Shown: positions 17,080 through 25,752, counted from the first letter of the stretch. The stretch: DNA of 49,487 nucleotides from Victivallaceae bacterium (GCA_028718375.1 JAQULZ010000005.1:1-49487), one strand, 5' to 3'. Made by a program: numbers and translations. The notes: generated from the letters alone by a model not told the origin.

Positions 17080-18472
17080 GGGTCATTCCGAAAAAATTGA
17101 CAATCAGGGTCTTGACAAAAATCCCCAAATTGAGCCGCAGCGTGGCGTGCCGGGCATAAAAAAGTTCGTACACCTGGCAATTCTCATCATCATAGTCGCA
17201 GCCGTTCATGTCGCTCAAGGAAAAAACCGCCGGATAATAATTCGCCAGTTCCCGGATATTCTGCAACGCTTCCGGGGTAGCCGGCCGGGGGATGGAACCC
17301 ACCAGCCGCAGCTTCCTGGTCAGACATAACGGCAGCAGATGGAATTTATGCAGGCTCAATTTGACGAAAAGTTTATCCGCCCGCCAACTGTGCCGAAAGA
17401 CAAAGCGGTTCAGCAATAACTCGGCTGAGCCGCTTTTATCCTTCCAAACCGCCGTTTTGCGGTAGGACCCATGCAACCGGGGGCGCAGCAGGAGATAAAA
17501 CGGCAGCTGTACTGCGAACAACAGGCAGACCAGGATCACTTCCACCAGCCAGTTGGCGAAAAACGGCACCGTGTCGTTATGGATTTCGGCCAGCAAAGCA
17601 TCATCGGCAATATCAATTACGTGGCCTGAATCCGGATTGATCAGGCGGCGTTTGTAAATAATCTTGTTATCTACTTCCAGTTTAGTGCCGATATACGAAT
17701 TGCGGTAAATTACCGTGTTGCTGACTGAAGTGTCGCTGTCGACCAGCGAATTGCTGCCGATGATGGCGCCCGGCCCGATGCGGGAATGGCGTTTCAACTG
17801 GATATTGTCACCGAGAATGATCGGTTTGATTATTTCGCAGCCGTACATAATTTCGACGTTCTGGCCGATGAACACCCCTTTTTCATTGCTGTAACTGGGC
17901 ATGATATAATTCCGGGCCGCCCCCGCAACCATCTCCATATTCAGTTCGAAATAAGCCTTGACGGTATCCAGTTTCTTCGCCTGCAAAAAGTGTTTGCCGT
18001 CAAAATATTCCAGGGTCTTTCCCGGTTTATAATCCCGGACCTGGCGCAGGAACAGCAATCCCGCCCCCTCCCCGGTGAGGTTTTGCCACGACTGCCGGCG
18101 CGGCAGAAAATCGGCTTCCAGATGCGCTTTTTTATACTGAAGAAAGAAAAAACCGTTGAAAACCAGCAGACTGTCGGCGCGGAACAATTTTTTTCTGGCC
18201 TCAAGCACCTTTTCGAGATGAGATCCCTGGTCAAAAGTCAGATAATTGAGGCTGACATCCCATTTGGAACCGTTTTCAAAATAATTTTCAATATCATGGG
18301 AAGGGCGCTCGCAGCTTATATATATCTCTTTTATTCCATTCAGGGCGCAGAATTCAATGAAAAACTCGAGCAGGGGTTTATTGCCGATCCGCAGCATATA
18401 CGGTTCCGCGTCGGAAAAGAGCCGGCGCACCCATTCAGTTCCGCGGTCCGGGCAATAGATCAGACATCTCAT
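17063..18472 (-). CDS. NDP-sugar nucleotidyltransferase-like / left-handed beta-helix / degenerate sugar-transferase fusion
   Basis: A 469-residue fusion with AAGGAA before the ATG. Residues 1-150 resemble a sugar-nucleotide transferase Rossmann fold (MLRIGNKPLLEFFIEF, GIKEIYIS), but the usual GxGTR loop is missing. Residues about 195-275 are hexapeptide repeats of a left-handed beta-helix (GVFIGQNVEI, RIGPGAIIGSNSLV). A hydrophobic segment (about 300-325) is followed by a region that aligns by eye with the bacterial sugar-transferase domain of the next gene: LTRKLRLVGSIPRPATPE against LTGDMSLVGPRPPLPSE. The catalytic Asp-Glu before it is absent. It is probably a membrane-anchored, catalytically altered protein of repeat-unit initiation; its function is unknown. 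Confidence 0.7.
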   Translation of the reverse strand: MRCLIYCPDRGTEWVRRLFSDAEPYMLRIGNKPLLEFFIEFCALNGIKEIYISCERPSHDIENYFENGSKWDVSLNYLTFDQGSHLEKVLEARKKLFRADSLLVFNGFFFLQYKKAHLEADFLPRRQSWQNLTGEGAGLLFLRQVRDYKPGKTLEYFDGKHFLQAKKLDTVKAYFELNMEMVAGAARNYIMPSYSNEKGVFIGQNVEIMYGCEIIKPIILGDNIQLKRHSRIGPGAIIGSNSLVDSDTSVSNTVIYRNSYIGTKLEVDNKIIYKRRLINPDSGHVIDIADDALLAEIHNDTVPFFANWLVEVILVCLLFAVQLPFYLLLRPRLHGSYRKTAVWKDKSGSAELLLNRFVFRHSWRADKLFVKLSLHKFHLLPLCLTRKLRLVGSIPRPATPEALQNIRELANYYPAVFSLSDMNGCDYDDENCQVYELFYARHATLRLNLGIFVKTLIVNFFGMTHAQKD

Positions 18473-18488
18473 TAAGTTCGGTTCCTTA

Positions 18489-19235
18489 TTAATACGCGCC
18501 GCGTCCGGTAATGACGGCGGGAATGGTTTTTAACAGAATGATCAGGTCTTTCCAGAAACTGCGGCTGCCGATATACTGCTTGTCGAGCTCGACCTGTTCC
18601 TGGAAAGAAATATCGCTCCGGCCTGAAATCTGCCAGATACAGGTTATTCCGGGCTTGATATGCAGCCGCTTCCGCTGTTCCAGGGTATATTGCGCCACTT
18701 CCGACGGCAGCGGCGGCCGGGGGCCGACCAGACTCATGTCGCCGGTCAGCACATTAAACAACTGCGGCAGTTCGTCAATGCTGAATTTACGCATGAAACG
18801 TCCGACAAAGGTTATCCGGGGGTCCCGCTTTATCTTGAAGATGACCCCATCCGCGGATTCATTCTGCTGTTTCAGCTCTTCCCGGAGTTTTTCCGCATCG
18901 ACGCGCATGGAACGGAACTTATAGAATTTAAAATGCCGGCCGTCCTTGCCTACCCGGATCTGGGTGAAAATCACCGGACCGGCAGAAGTCAGCTTTACCA
19001 GGACGGCGGTGATGAAAAACAACGGTGACAACAGGATAATAAAAAACAGCGCTCCCAGACAATCGAAAAAACGTTTAAGGAAATACGCCAGTCTCACGGT
19101 CAGATTCCAAAGTTCAAGTTTGATCCGGATATATCTGCTTTCCCGGGGCCTGCCGCGTGCAATCAGCAGGTCGACGAGTTCCGCCCGCATAATCCGTTTC
19201 TGAGTGCCGACCGGCTGTTGTTCTTTTCTGCTCAT
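18489..19235 (-). CDS. Polyprenyl-phosphate sugar phosphotransferase (initiating, PglC/WcaJ C-terminal type)
   Basis: A 248-residue membrane-associated phosphoglycosyl transferase, the priming enzyme that moves a sugar-1-phosphate from a nucleotide sugar to undecaprenyl phosphate. A single hydrophobic segment (LGALFFIILLSPLFFITAVL, about 60-80) is followed by the complete signature: FKFYKFRSM, the catalytic pair in SIDELPQLFNVL, GDMSLVGPRPP and KPGITCIWQISGRSD. It lacks the four N-terminal helices of WbaP/WcaJ, so it is the minimal form. The gene is spaced 4 bp from the fusion gene upstream and has AGGAAG before its ATG. Of the three sugar-transferase-like proteins in a row, this is the only one with an intact active site. 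Sugar specificity cannot be predicted. Confidence 0.92.
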   Translation of the reverse strand: MSRKEQQPVGTQKRIMRAELVDLLIARGRPRESRYIRIKLELWNLTVRLAYFLKRFFDCLGALFFIILLSPLFFITAVLVKLTSAGPVIFTQIRVGKDGRHFKFYKFRSMRVDAEKLREELKQQNESADGVIFKIKRDPRITFVGRFMRKFSIDELPQLFNVLTGDMSLVGPRPPLPSEVAQYTLEQRKRLHIKPGITCIWQISGRSDISFQEQVELDKQYIGSRSFWKDLIILLKTIPAVITGRGAY

Positions 19236-19239
19236 CCGT

Positions 19240-21609
19240 TTACTTCCTGGTGTTCTGTTCCCAGCGGAACACCCGCCATAAGAACAAAGGGTTTCCGATT
19301 ATATAACGCCTGAACATCCGGACCGGTTCCATAGCCAGCCGGAAAACCCATTCCAAACCGATTTCCCGCAGCCAGCGCGGGGCTCGTTTAATCCTGCCGG
19401 AATAAAAATCAAACAGCCCCCCTACTCCGAGCATGAGCCGGCACGGCAGTTCGCCGGCATGGGCGGCAATCCATTTTTCCTGAAGCGGAACACCGAGAGC
19501 GGTCAACAAAATATCCGGCTCGAGCGCTTTAAGTTCAGCAAGCAGCGCCGCCTCTTCTGCCGGGCCGCTGAAATAACCGTCTCTTGCCCCCAGGATGCGC
19601 AGCCCCGGATAAGCTTCCTGCAGTTTCCGCTGCATCAGCGCGGCCACGCCGGGCCGGGCGCCGAACAGGAACAGCGAATAATTGCGGCGTACCGCCAACT
19701 CACATAAAAAAGGCAGCATATCCGTTCCGTTGACATTTTCCTTCAATCCGGTTTTCAGCATCTTACACGCAATCAATATTCCCACCCCATCCGGTAAAAT
19801 ATAATCCCCCTGCCGCAAGATTTCAAGATAGTTCCGGTCATGAAACGTCTTATTGAAACAATCGGAATTAACGAAATACACTTTTTTCCGGCGGCCGGCG
19901 GCGATATCCGCGGCAAAGGCGTCGATCACCTGTTTCATGTTCAGATTGTCGAAGCGGACGTCCAGCAAATTGATTTGAGGAGGGAACGGCAACTGCTTAT
20001 TATAAAGCAGCAACGCCGGAACCGAACGCAGAATAATCATTACGTCGCCGTGGAAACTGCGGCGGCGCAGGTATTCGAGTTCCGTCTCCAGCCGGCCGCC
20101 GTAAGCGATACCCCGGCTTCGGCGCAGAAACCAGAGACTGAAAATTCCCGGGCGGTCCCGGAACAAATCCGCATCCCCCGGCCGCCGTTCCGGCTCCGGA
20201 TAAGCGTGAACGCTCACCCCGACCAGCCGCAGCTTAAAAGTAAGAACATGAAAAAACAACGAAGCGCAGCGGCAAACAATATTATCGAAGTTGAAATAAC
20301 GCACGGTCAGGATCCGTTCGTCCCTACCGTAAATTTTTTCCCGGCGGAAAATACTTTTTCCGGTAAACAGCCGGCGGCCGGCCGCGCTGCCGAACACCGG
20401 CAGCGCCACGCCAACACTGACCGCCAGGGCAAACAGAAAATCCAGCATCCGGATGCCTGAATCAGCCCAAAAACCGCGGTAAGCCGATTCATTGCGGTTT
20501 TCGTAAAGCCGGATCAGATCGGCCGCCTGCCGGGCCCAGTCAAAACTGCTCAGGCGGGCAAAACCGCGTCTGACCAGTTCATCCCTCAACGCCGGTTTTT
20601 CCAGGATATCCTGCATCGCCGAACGGATTTCATCGGGGTTTTCCGGATTGAACCGGAGCACCGCATCCCCGCCGATCTCGCCGAGCGATGAAGTTGCCGA
20701 ACAGGCCGCCGGAATCCCGCAAGCCAGCGCTTCGACCAGGGGCAGGCCGAAACCTTCAAAAAGGGACGGAAAAATATACATTGCGGCGCCGTGATAGAGC
20801 GCCGGGAGTTCATCCTGGACAACAAAACCGATAAACCGGATATTCGCCGCACTCCCGGACCTGGCCGCGTAGTCCCGCACCGCTTCCGCTCCCGGCCAGA
20901 AGCTGCCGGCCAGCACCAGGTCATAAGCGTCACGCAACGGCTCCGGCAACCGTTCGTAGGCGCGGATCAGGTTCAGGTGGTTTTTGCCGGGATGTTCGAT
21001 CCGGGAAACATACAGAATGTAGTTTTTTTCCAAACCATATTTCGCCCGGACGGCGCGGCCGTCGACCGCTTCCGGATTGAATTTATTCCGGTCGAAGCCG
21101 TTGTAACTGACAGTTATCCGGGAGGCGGGAATCCGCCAGAAACGTTCCAGGTCGGCGGCGGTGCTGCCGCTCACCGCGACCACCCGGTCGACGCGCCGGA
21201 GGTAAAACGGCAAAATCCTTTTGCAGTAAAGCATCCGGAAACAGTCATATTTCCGCTCCACGTGATACTGCGACAAATCGTGCACCACGGCGATCGTGAA
21301 TTTTCGGCAGAATGCCAGCAGCCGGCGGTTACCGGCAGGCAGCAGGATGAAATCATAATTTTTCCATTTTAAAGCGTACGGCAGAATGAACAGATGCCAG
21401 AACATGTTGACCAGCGGCCGGCGCAGGAAGGAAGCCGTTTCCAGATACTTTATATTTTGGGCTGCGGGCAACCGGCTGAGGTCGTCCCGGAGCGCCAGTA
21501 CTTCCAGCTGATGGGTTTTGGCCAGTTCCTCCAGGAGTTGATCGATACACACGGAAATTCCCGACTTACCTGAATCATAAGCCATGGCGCTGACGAAAAT
21601 CTTACTCAT
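19240..21609 (-). CDS. Triple fusion: GT4 glycosyltransferase / sugar-transferase-like / WecG-TagA-CpsF (GT26)
   Basis: A 789-residue protein. Residues 1-370 are a GT-B glycosyltransferase of family 4, with ILYVSRIEHPGKNH and the E-x7-E motif in FEGFGLPLVEAL. Residues about 385-545 align with the sugar-transferase domain (GKSIFRREKIYGRDER, KLRLVGVSV, YLRRRSFHGDVMIILRSVP) but lack the DELPQ catalytic pair. Residues about 555-789 are a WecG/TagA/CpsF transferase (VYFVNSDCFN, LPDGVGI, LGVPLQEKWI, GVGGLFDFYSG). Two separate glycosyl-transfer steps could thus sit on one polypeptide, held at the membrane by the inert middle domain. It overlaps the upstream GT4 gene by 8 bp. The domain calls for both ends are strong; the middle one rests on alignment by eye. 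Confidence 0.85.
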   Translation of the reverse strand: MSKIFVSAMAYDSGKSGISVCIDQLLEELAKTHQLEVLALRDDLSRLPAAQNIKYLETASFLRRPLVNMFWHLFILPYALKWKNYDFILLPAGNRRLLAFCRKFTIAVVHDLSQYHVERKYDCFRMLYCKRILPFYLRRVDRVVAVSGSTAADLERFWRIPASRITVSYNGFDRNKFNPEAVDGRAVRAKYGLEKNYILYVSRIEHPGKNHLNLIRAYERLPEPLRDAYDLVLAGSFWPGAEAVRDYAARSGSAANIRFIGFVVQDELPALYHGAAMYIFPSLFEGFGLPLVEALACGIPAACSATSSLGEIGGDAVLRFNPENPDEIRSAMQDILEKPALRDELVRRGFARLSSFDWARQAADLIRLYENRNESAYRGFWADSGIRMLDFLFALAVSVGVALPVFGSAAGRRLFTGKSIFRREKIYGRDERILTVRYFNFDNIVCRCASLFFHVLTFKLRLVGVSVHAYPEPERRPGDADLFRDRPGIFSLWFLRRSRGIAYGGRLETELEYLRRRSFHGDVMIILRSVPALLLYNKQLPFPPQINLLDVRFDNLNMKQVIDAFAADIAAGRRKKVYFVNSDCFNKTFHDRNYLEILRQGDYILPDGVGILIACKMLKTGLKENVNGTDMLPFLCELAVRRNYSLFLFGARPGVAALMQRKLQEAYPGLRILGARDGYFSGPAEEAALLAELKALEPDILLTALGVPLQEKWIAAHAGELPCRLMLGVGGLFDFYSGRIKRAPRWLREIGLEWVFRLAMEPVRMFRRYIIGNPLFLWRVFRWEQNTRK

Positions 21610-22750
21610 CGGCGCTCCGCGTTCTTTTGATCAGAGCGTCCAGGGCGGCAACGAATTTTTCCGCCGTGAAATTTTGGGCGACGAAGTCATAACCGGCGGC
21701 GCCCAGGGCAGCGGCGGTTTCCGGTTCGCCCAGCAGATATTCCAGTTCAACATACAACGCCGTAATGTCCTTCGAAGGCACGGCGATACCGTTTTCGCCG
21801 TTATGCAGCCATTCCGAAACCCCGCCGACGTCGAACCCGATCACCGGCACCTGGCAGGCAAACGCCTCGATACCGGTCAAGCCGAACGGCTCCTGCCAGC
21901 GCGACGGGAATACCGCGATGTCGGCCCGCGCCCAGAACGGGGCGACGTCATCCTGCCAGCCGGTGAATTCGACCTTATCGGCGATCCCCAGTTTCCGGGC
22001 CAGTTCCTCCAGCAATTCCCGGTCGCTGCCGTCGCCGACGATCAGGGCATGATACGGCCTGCTGACCCGGGCCAGCGCCCGCAGCATCAGGTCGACCCCC
22101 TTTCCCCGGATCAACTGCCCGGCAAACATCACCACCGGGGGATCGGAAAACCCTTTTTTACGGATGCCGGCGGCGGGCAGTTCCCGCACCGGGTAAATCT
22201 TGAATACGGAATCCCGGTCGAACCCGTTCAGCAACAGGTTGCCGCGCATGAATTCCGACAGCACGATGAAACTCCGGCAGCGGCGGATCTCATTGAGTAA
22301 AGCGGCAAAGGCAAACATTCTTTTCCGCCCCGGAGAGCACAGTGCGCAATACAGAAGGTTGGAGGGCAAAGGACAGTTGATCCTGCCGACCGGAAAATAT
22401 TTATGCCGCCGCAGACAATAATAGTCATGATCGGAAACGCAGACGGCGGTATTGAACGCCATGCGCAGCTTGGAGACCAGCGGCGCCCGGCTCACCTTGA
22501 AGATGACCACCAGGTCGAAATCCTCCTCGGCGATTATCTTATCCACGTCCCCGCTCCGGAAAGTCTGGTCGAAAAGCGCCAGAAAACGCGCTGCGTCCCG
22601 GACTTCTTCGGCAAACATCATACCGACCTTCCAGCCGGCGGATTTCAGGACTCGGGCAGTATCGTAGCAGTAACGCTCAACTCCGCCGAAAAACCCCGCC
22701 TTTTCCGAGACGTACAAAATCCGCTTTTGAAGATGTTTCTTACCGCCCAT
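21602..22750 (-). CDS. Glycosyltransferase family 4 protein
   Basis: A 382-residue GT-B glycosyltransferase. The N-terminal Rossmann domain begins KRILYVSEKAGFFGGVERY with the glycine-rich acceptor-side loop. The C-terminal donor domain shows VVMFAGQLIRGKGVDLMLRAL, LIVGDGSDRELLE and the catalytic E-x7-E in EPFGLTGIEAFA. It is expected to be a retaining transferase adding a sugar to the lipid-linked repeat unit at the cytoplasmic face. It overlaps the GT2 gene upstream (11 bp) and the triple-fusion gene downstream (8 bp), which implies translational coupling. Donor and acceptor are unknown. Confidence 0.9.
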   Translation of the reverse strand: MGGKKHLQKRILYVSEKAGFFGGVERYCYDTARVLKSAGWKVGMMFAEEVRDAARFLALFDQTFRSGDVDKIIAEEDFDLVVIFKVSRAPLVSKLRMAFNTAVCVSDHDYYCLRRHKYFPVGRINCPLPSNLLYCALCSPGRKRMFAFAALLNEIRRCRSFIVLSEFMRGNLLLNGFDRDSVFKIYPVRELPAAGIRKKGFSDPPVVMFAGQLIRGKGVDLMLRALARVSRPYHALIVGDGSDRELLEELARKLGIADKVEFTGWQDDVAPFWARADIAVFPSRWQEPFGLTGIEAFACQVPVIGFDVGGVSEWLHNGENGIAVPSKDITALYVELEYLLGEPETAAALGAAGYDFVAQNFTAEKFVAALDALIKRTRSADE

Positions 22751-23612
22751 TTTCCGCCCTCCCGGAAGTCAGATAGCCACGCCGTCCCTGCCAGGCGGAA
22801 AAGCGCTGTACCACCCGATAACTCAGCGCCGCCGGCAACGCGGCAAGCCGCCCTGCTTTCAGCAAATAAACCAGATCCCGGCCGATTTCCGCCAGACAGG
22901 GCAAGGCGAAGCCCCCTAAAAAAGATTTTTTGGTCCCGTAGATCTGTCCTTCAGCCACCCCTTCCTGGTAAAAGCGGCGCCGCAACTCCTTCAGCGGGTA
23001 ATTATGCGAATGCTCGACCTGCGCCTCCGGGACGTAAAGCGGCCGGTAACCGAGTTGTTTCAGCCGCCAGGCCCAATCCGTATCTTCGGAGTACTGCAAG
23101 TCTTCCCGGAACGGCTGCGCCAGCAGCAATTCCCGCAACGCGGCGGAACTGGCCAGCGAGAAAAAATGTTCCCAGCAGCCGGCTATCTTCCCGTCCCCGA
23201 AAGCGCGCTCATGATCTTTGCGCACCAGCGGAAACGCATCCGGACGGGGCAATTGATTGCCGAATACGCCGGAAATCCGCTCCGCCCCCGGCGCCAGCAG
23301 CGGCCGGATCAGCTTGCCGAGCCAGTCGTCAGCGGCCGGAATGCAGTCGGAATTGTTGAATACGATGATCTTGCCGGCGGCTTGCCGCACCGCCTCATTG
23401 AGCACTTTGCCGGGAATGTAGTCCTCCGGCCGGATCTGCCGGGAGTTATCAGGATTGTATTTCCGGACGACTTCCCAGGTACCGTCCGCCGAACCGGAAT
23501 CGATGTTCAGCAACTCGAAATCGGTGAACTTCTGCTTCAATATCTGTTCAAAGGTCGCGGCGATATACAAAATGTCGTTTTTCGACCGCATGACAATAGT
23601 GACCAGCGCCAT
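22740..23612 (-). CDS. Glycosyltransferase family 2 protein
   Basis: A GT-A inverting glycosyltransferase of about 290 residues. The N-terminus MALVTIVMRSKN, then LLNIDSGSADGTWEVV, gives the nucleotide-binding Asp motif, and IIVFNNSDC takes the place of the metal-binding DxD. YSEDTDWAWRLKQLGYRP is the typical ED acceptor/base segment. The ORF track starts at a GTG at 23618. An ATG two codons later (23612) is the alternative, with GGGAGG about 10 bp upstream. It is the first structural gene after the regulatory pair and would extend the repeat unit in the cytoplasm. The C-terminal hydrophobic stretch may bind the membrane. Confidence 0.88.
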   Translation of the reverse strand: MALVTIVMRSKNDILYIAATFEQILKQKFTDFELLNIDSGSADGTWEVVRKYNPDNSRQIRPEDYIPGKVLNEAVRQAAGKIIVFNNSDCIPAADDWLGKLIRPLLAPGAERISGVFGNQLPRPDAFPLVRKDHERAFGDGKIAGCWEHFFSLASSAALRELLLAQPFREDLQYSEDTDWAWRLKQLGYRPLYVPEAQVEHSHNYPLKELRRRFYQEGVAEGQIYGTKKSFLGGFALPCLAEIGRDLVYLLKAGRLAALPAALSYRVVQRFSAWQGRRGYLTSGRAENGR

Positions 23613-23617
23613 CGGCA

Positions 23618-25240
23618 CTATTCCTCCCGTCTGATGATGAAAGTCGTCTCATTCAAATCTCCGTAACGGTTGGCTTCGATTCTGCTGACCATAGACCTGA
23701 TGATCGCCATGCCGCGGCCGGCGGTCGCCAGGGTGTTGTCGTCCCAGATCCGTTCATCGAGGGGCGCCGGGTTAATATTGAAAGTCCAGGGTTTCCCGCG
23801 ATCGCAAACCGTCAGCACCAGTTCACTGTCACTGATCCTCAGGTATACATAGATTTTCGGCACTTCCTGCCGGGAGGCACCCAGTCCGTGGATAATAATA
23901 TTATTCAGGAATTCATTGAGCAGCAATTCACCCTTTACCGCCAGTTTTTCATCGCAGCTTTTTTCGATGATGAACCGCTCGCATTCGATCCCCAGCAGAT
24001 CGGCGTGCGCAATATCCGGCTTGGTGGCGAGGTGCAAATAATTTCCATCGGATTTCGGGCCTCGGTTCTTTTTTATCATGACCATACAGACATCGTCTTC
24101 GACCACATTATAACCGATCTCCCGGATGGTATCGCAGACATGATACGGCACCAGCGCCGGCAGCGTTCCGGACACGGCGTCCTCGAGCAGCAGGCGCAGG
24201 CGTTCGGTACCGAGTCCAATGCCGTATTCATTGCTGATCTCAATAATGCCGTCCGTAATCCCGAAAAAAATACTGTCATCGTGAAAATCTACTTCCACCG
24301 CCTCATGATCACAATTAAATTCGTAATCCCGGGTCCAGCCCACCGGAATCGCGCCCCGGTTTCCCGGGTTCAGCAGTTCCATTTTCCCGGAGGGCCCGTC
24401 ACACATGAAGAATCCCGGATGCCCGGCACTGATGAACTGAAGCCGGTTGATGTTGAAATCGAACAGGGCTACCAGACAGGTCATGTAATTCCGGTCCTGC
24501 ATGTCCACACAGAAAAAACCGTTCAGGCGATTCAGAATGTCATCGAGCCGAATATCATCGTCGGCCGTCATGATGATCGTCTTGACCAAAGCCTGAATAG
24601 CGCTCATGTAAAGCGCCGCCTGGATGCCGTGCCCCGCAATATCTCCCAGCAGCATGAAATAACGCCCGGAACTGATCCTGATAACCTCGAAAATATCCCC
24701 GCTCACCTTATAGGCGGAACGGTAAAGCAAGGACATTATCAAATCGCCCTCCAGCCGGATCCAGTCCGGCAGCAGCAGATGCTGCACCTCGGAGGCCAAA
24801 TTGAGGTTTTCCTCCAAAATATTGTAATATTTCCGGGTCTGATTTTCGGAACGGTGGGTCTGGACGACGTTCCTCAGCAATTTGACCAGCTGAGACCGCT
24901 CGAAAGGCTTTTTCATGTAATAGGTGGCTTTATCCGCAGCGATTTTTTCAAGTAAATCATTGTCGGCGGTATTGACAATCGTGGTAAGGTAAATTATCGG
25001 CAGATAACGGTCATATTCCCGAATCCGGCGGCGCAGCGCAAAACCGTCCATGCCGGGCATTATTATAGCGGACAGCACCACCTCATAGTTGTTTCTTTTG
25101 ATAAGTTCAATCGCCTTTTCGCCGGTATTGCAGCAATCGATATTAACGCCTTCATCTTTCAGGGTTTCTTCCAGCAGTAAAAGGCTGACCGCCTCATTGT
25201 CTACCGCTAAAAGTTTTATGTTTCGATCATGGAGTTCCAA
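23618..25240 (-). CDS. Pseudo-receiver / PP2C (SpoIIE-RsbU) / HATPase (RsbW-like) regulator
   Basis: A 540-residue partner-switch regulator starting at TTG behind GAGGGG. Residues 5-125 form a receiver fold, but the phospho-acceptor Asp position before MPGMDG is Ala58 and the acidic pair is Asp14-Asn15, so phosphorylation at the normal site is unlikely. Residues about 150-370 are a SpoIIE-type PP2C phosphatase (YKVSGDIFEV, LLGDIAGHGIQAALYM, FFGITDGIIE). Residues about 400-540 are an RsbW-like HATPase (LLNEFLNNIIIHG, VCDRGKPW, AGRGMAIIRSM). The usual reading is a kinase and phosphatase acting on an anti-anti-sigma STAS protein, and one is encoded directly upstream. The gene leads into the polysaccharide genes with almost no gap, pointing to control of polymer synthesis. 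Confidence 0.88.
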   Translation of the reverse strand: MELHDRNIKLLAVDNEAVSLLLLEETLKDEGVNIDCCNTGEKAIELIKRNNYEVVLSAIIMPGMDGFALRRRIREYDRYLPIIYLTTIVNTADNDLLEKIAADKATYYMKKPFERSQLVKLLRNVVQTHRSENQTRKYYNILEENLNLASEVQHLLLPDWIRLEGDLIMSLLYRSAYKVSGDIFEVIRISSGRYFMLLGDIAGHGIQAALYMSAIQALVKTIIMTADDDIRLDDILNRLNGFFCVDMQDRNYMTCLVALFDFNINRLQFISAGHPGFFMCDGPSGKMELLNPGNRGAIPVGWTRDYEFNCDHEAVEVDFHDDSIFFGITDGIIEISNEYGIGLGTERLRLLLEDAVSGTLPALVPYHVCDTIREIGYNVVEDDVCMVMIKKNRGPKSDGNYLHLATKPDIAHADLLGIECERFIIEKSCDEKLAVKGELLLNEFLNNIIIHGLGASRQEVPKIYVYLRISDSELVLTVCDRGKPWTFNINPAPLDERIWDDNTLATAGRGMAIIRSMVSRIEANRYGDLNETTFIIRREE

Positions 25241-25315
25241 ATTAACTGCCCCTCACAATCAACAGCCCGGGCTATTACCGGCTGCTTGCCATTTGCTGCG
25301 GTATTATGTCTGCTT

Positions 25316-25648
25316 TCATTTAAAAGCCGCTACGGCTGAATCTACATCCTCAAAAATATCAAAAATCTTATACGCGCGAGTTATTTCAAAAACCATCTTG
25401 GTCTTATTTTGCAGACAGGCAATTTTCACGTCACCGTTGTTGTCGCTGGCGGCCTTCAGGCATGACACAATCCCCCCCAGACCGGTACTGTCCAGGTATT
25501 CCAGTGCTCCCAAATCGAAAACAAAACAATTTTCCCCCGGACAGAATTCCTTGAATTTTTTTTGCAGCAGATGAACGTTCACCGCATTAAGGCGTCCGGA
25601 CAATTCAATAACGACCACATCATTTTTTTTATATGATTTGATTTTCAT
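25316..25648 (-). CDS. STAS-domain anti-anti-sigma factor-like protein
   Basis: A single STAS domain of about 110 residues. The track start at 25681 is a TTG; the ATG at 25648 (MKIKSYKKND) begins exactly where STAS homology begins. The signature FDLGALEYLDSTGLGGI places the phosphorylatable Ser at position 54, next to Thr55. VVVIELSGRLNA and VKIACLQNKTKMVFEIT are the flanking strands. It should be the substrate of the PP2C and RsbW-like domains encoded 75 bp downstream. The Ser would be phosphorylated by the kinase and dephosphorylated by the phosphatase, switching its partner binding. It is the first gene of the polysaccharide operon. The partner may be a sigma factor or an enzyme; none is visible here. 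Confidence 0.9.
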   Translation of the reverse strand: MKIKSYKKNDVVVIELSGRLNAVNVHLLQKKFKEFCPGENCFVFDLGALEYLDSTGLGGIVSCLKAASDNNGDVKIACLQNKTKMVFEITRAYKIFDIFEDVDSAVAAFK

Positions 25649-25752
25649 TACGAACAAACTCTTTATGTTTTTTATCAACAAATCGTTAAAAATAAACTAT
25701 ACTGTAAAATATTATAAAAAACAATAGCAAAACTAACATAAATTACATTTCC

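Noticed and set aside
23888-24955. 355-aa plus-strand ORF within the partner-switch regulator gene
   Set aside because: Antisense shadow; the minus-strand frame carries PP2C and HATPase motifs throughout.
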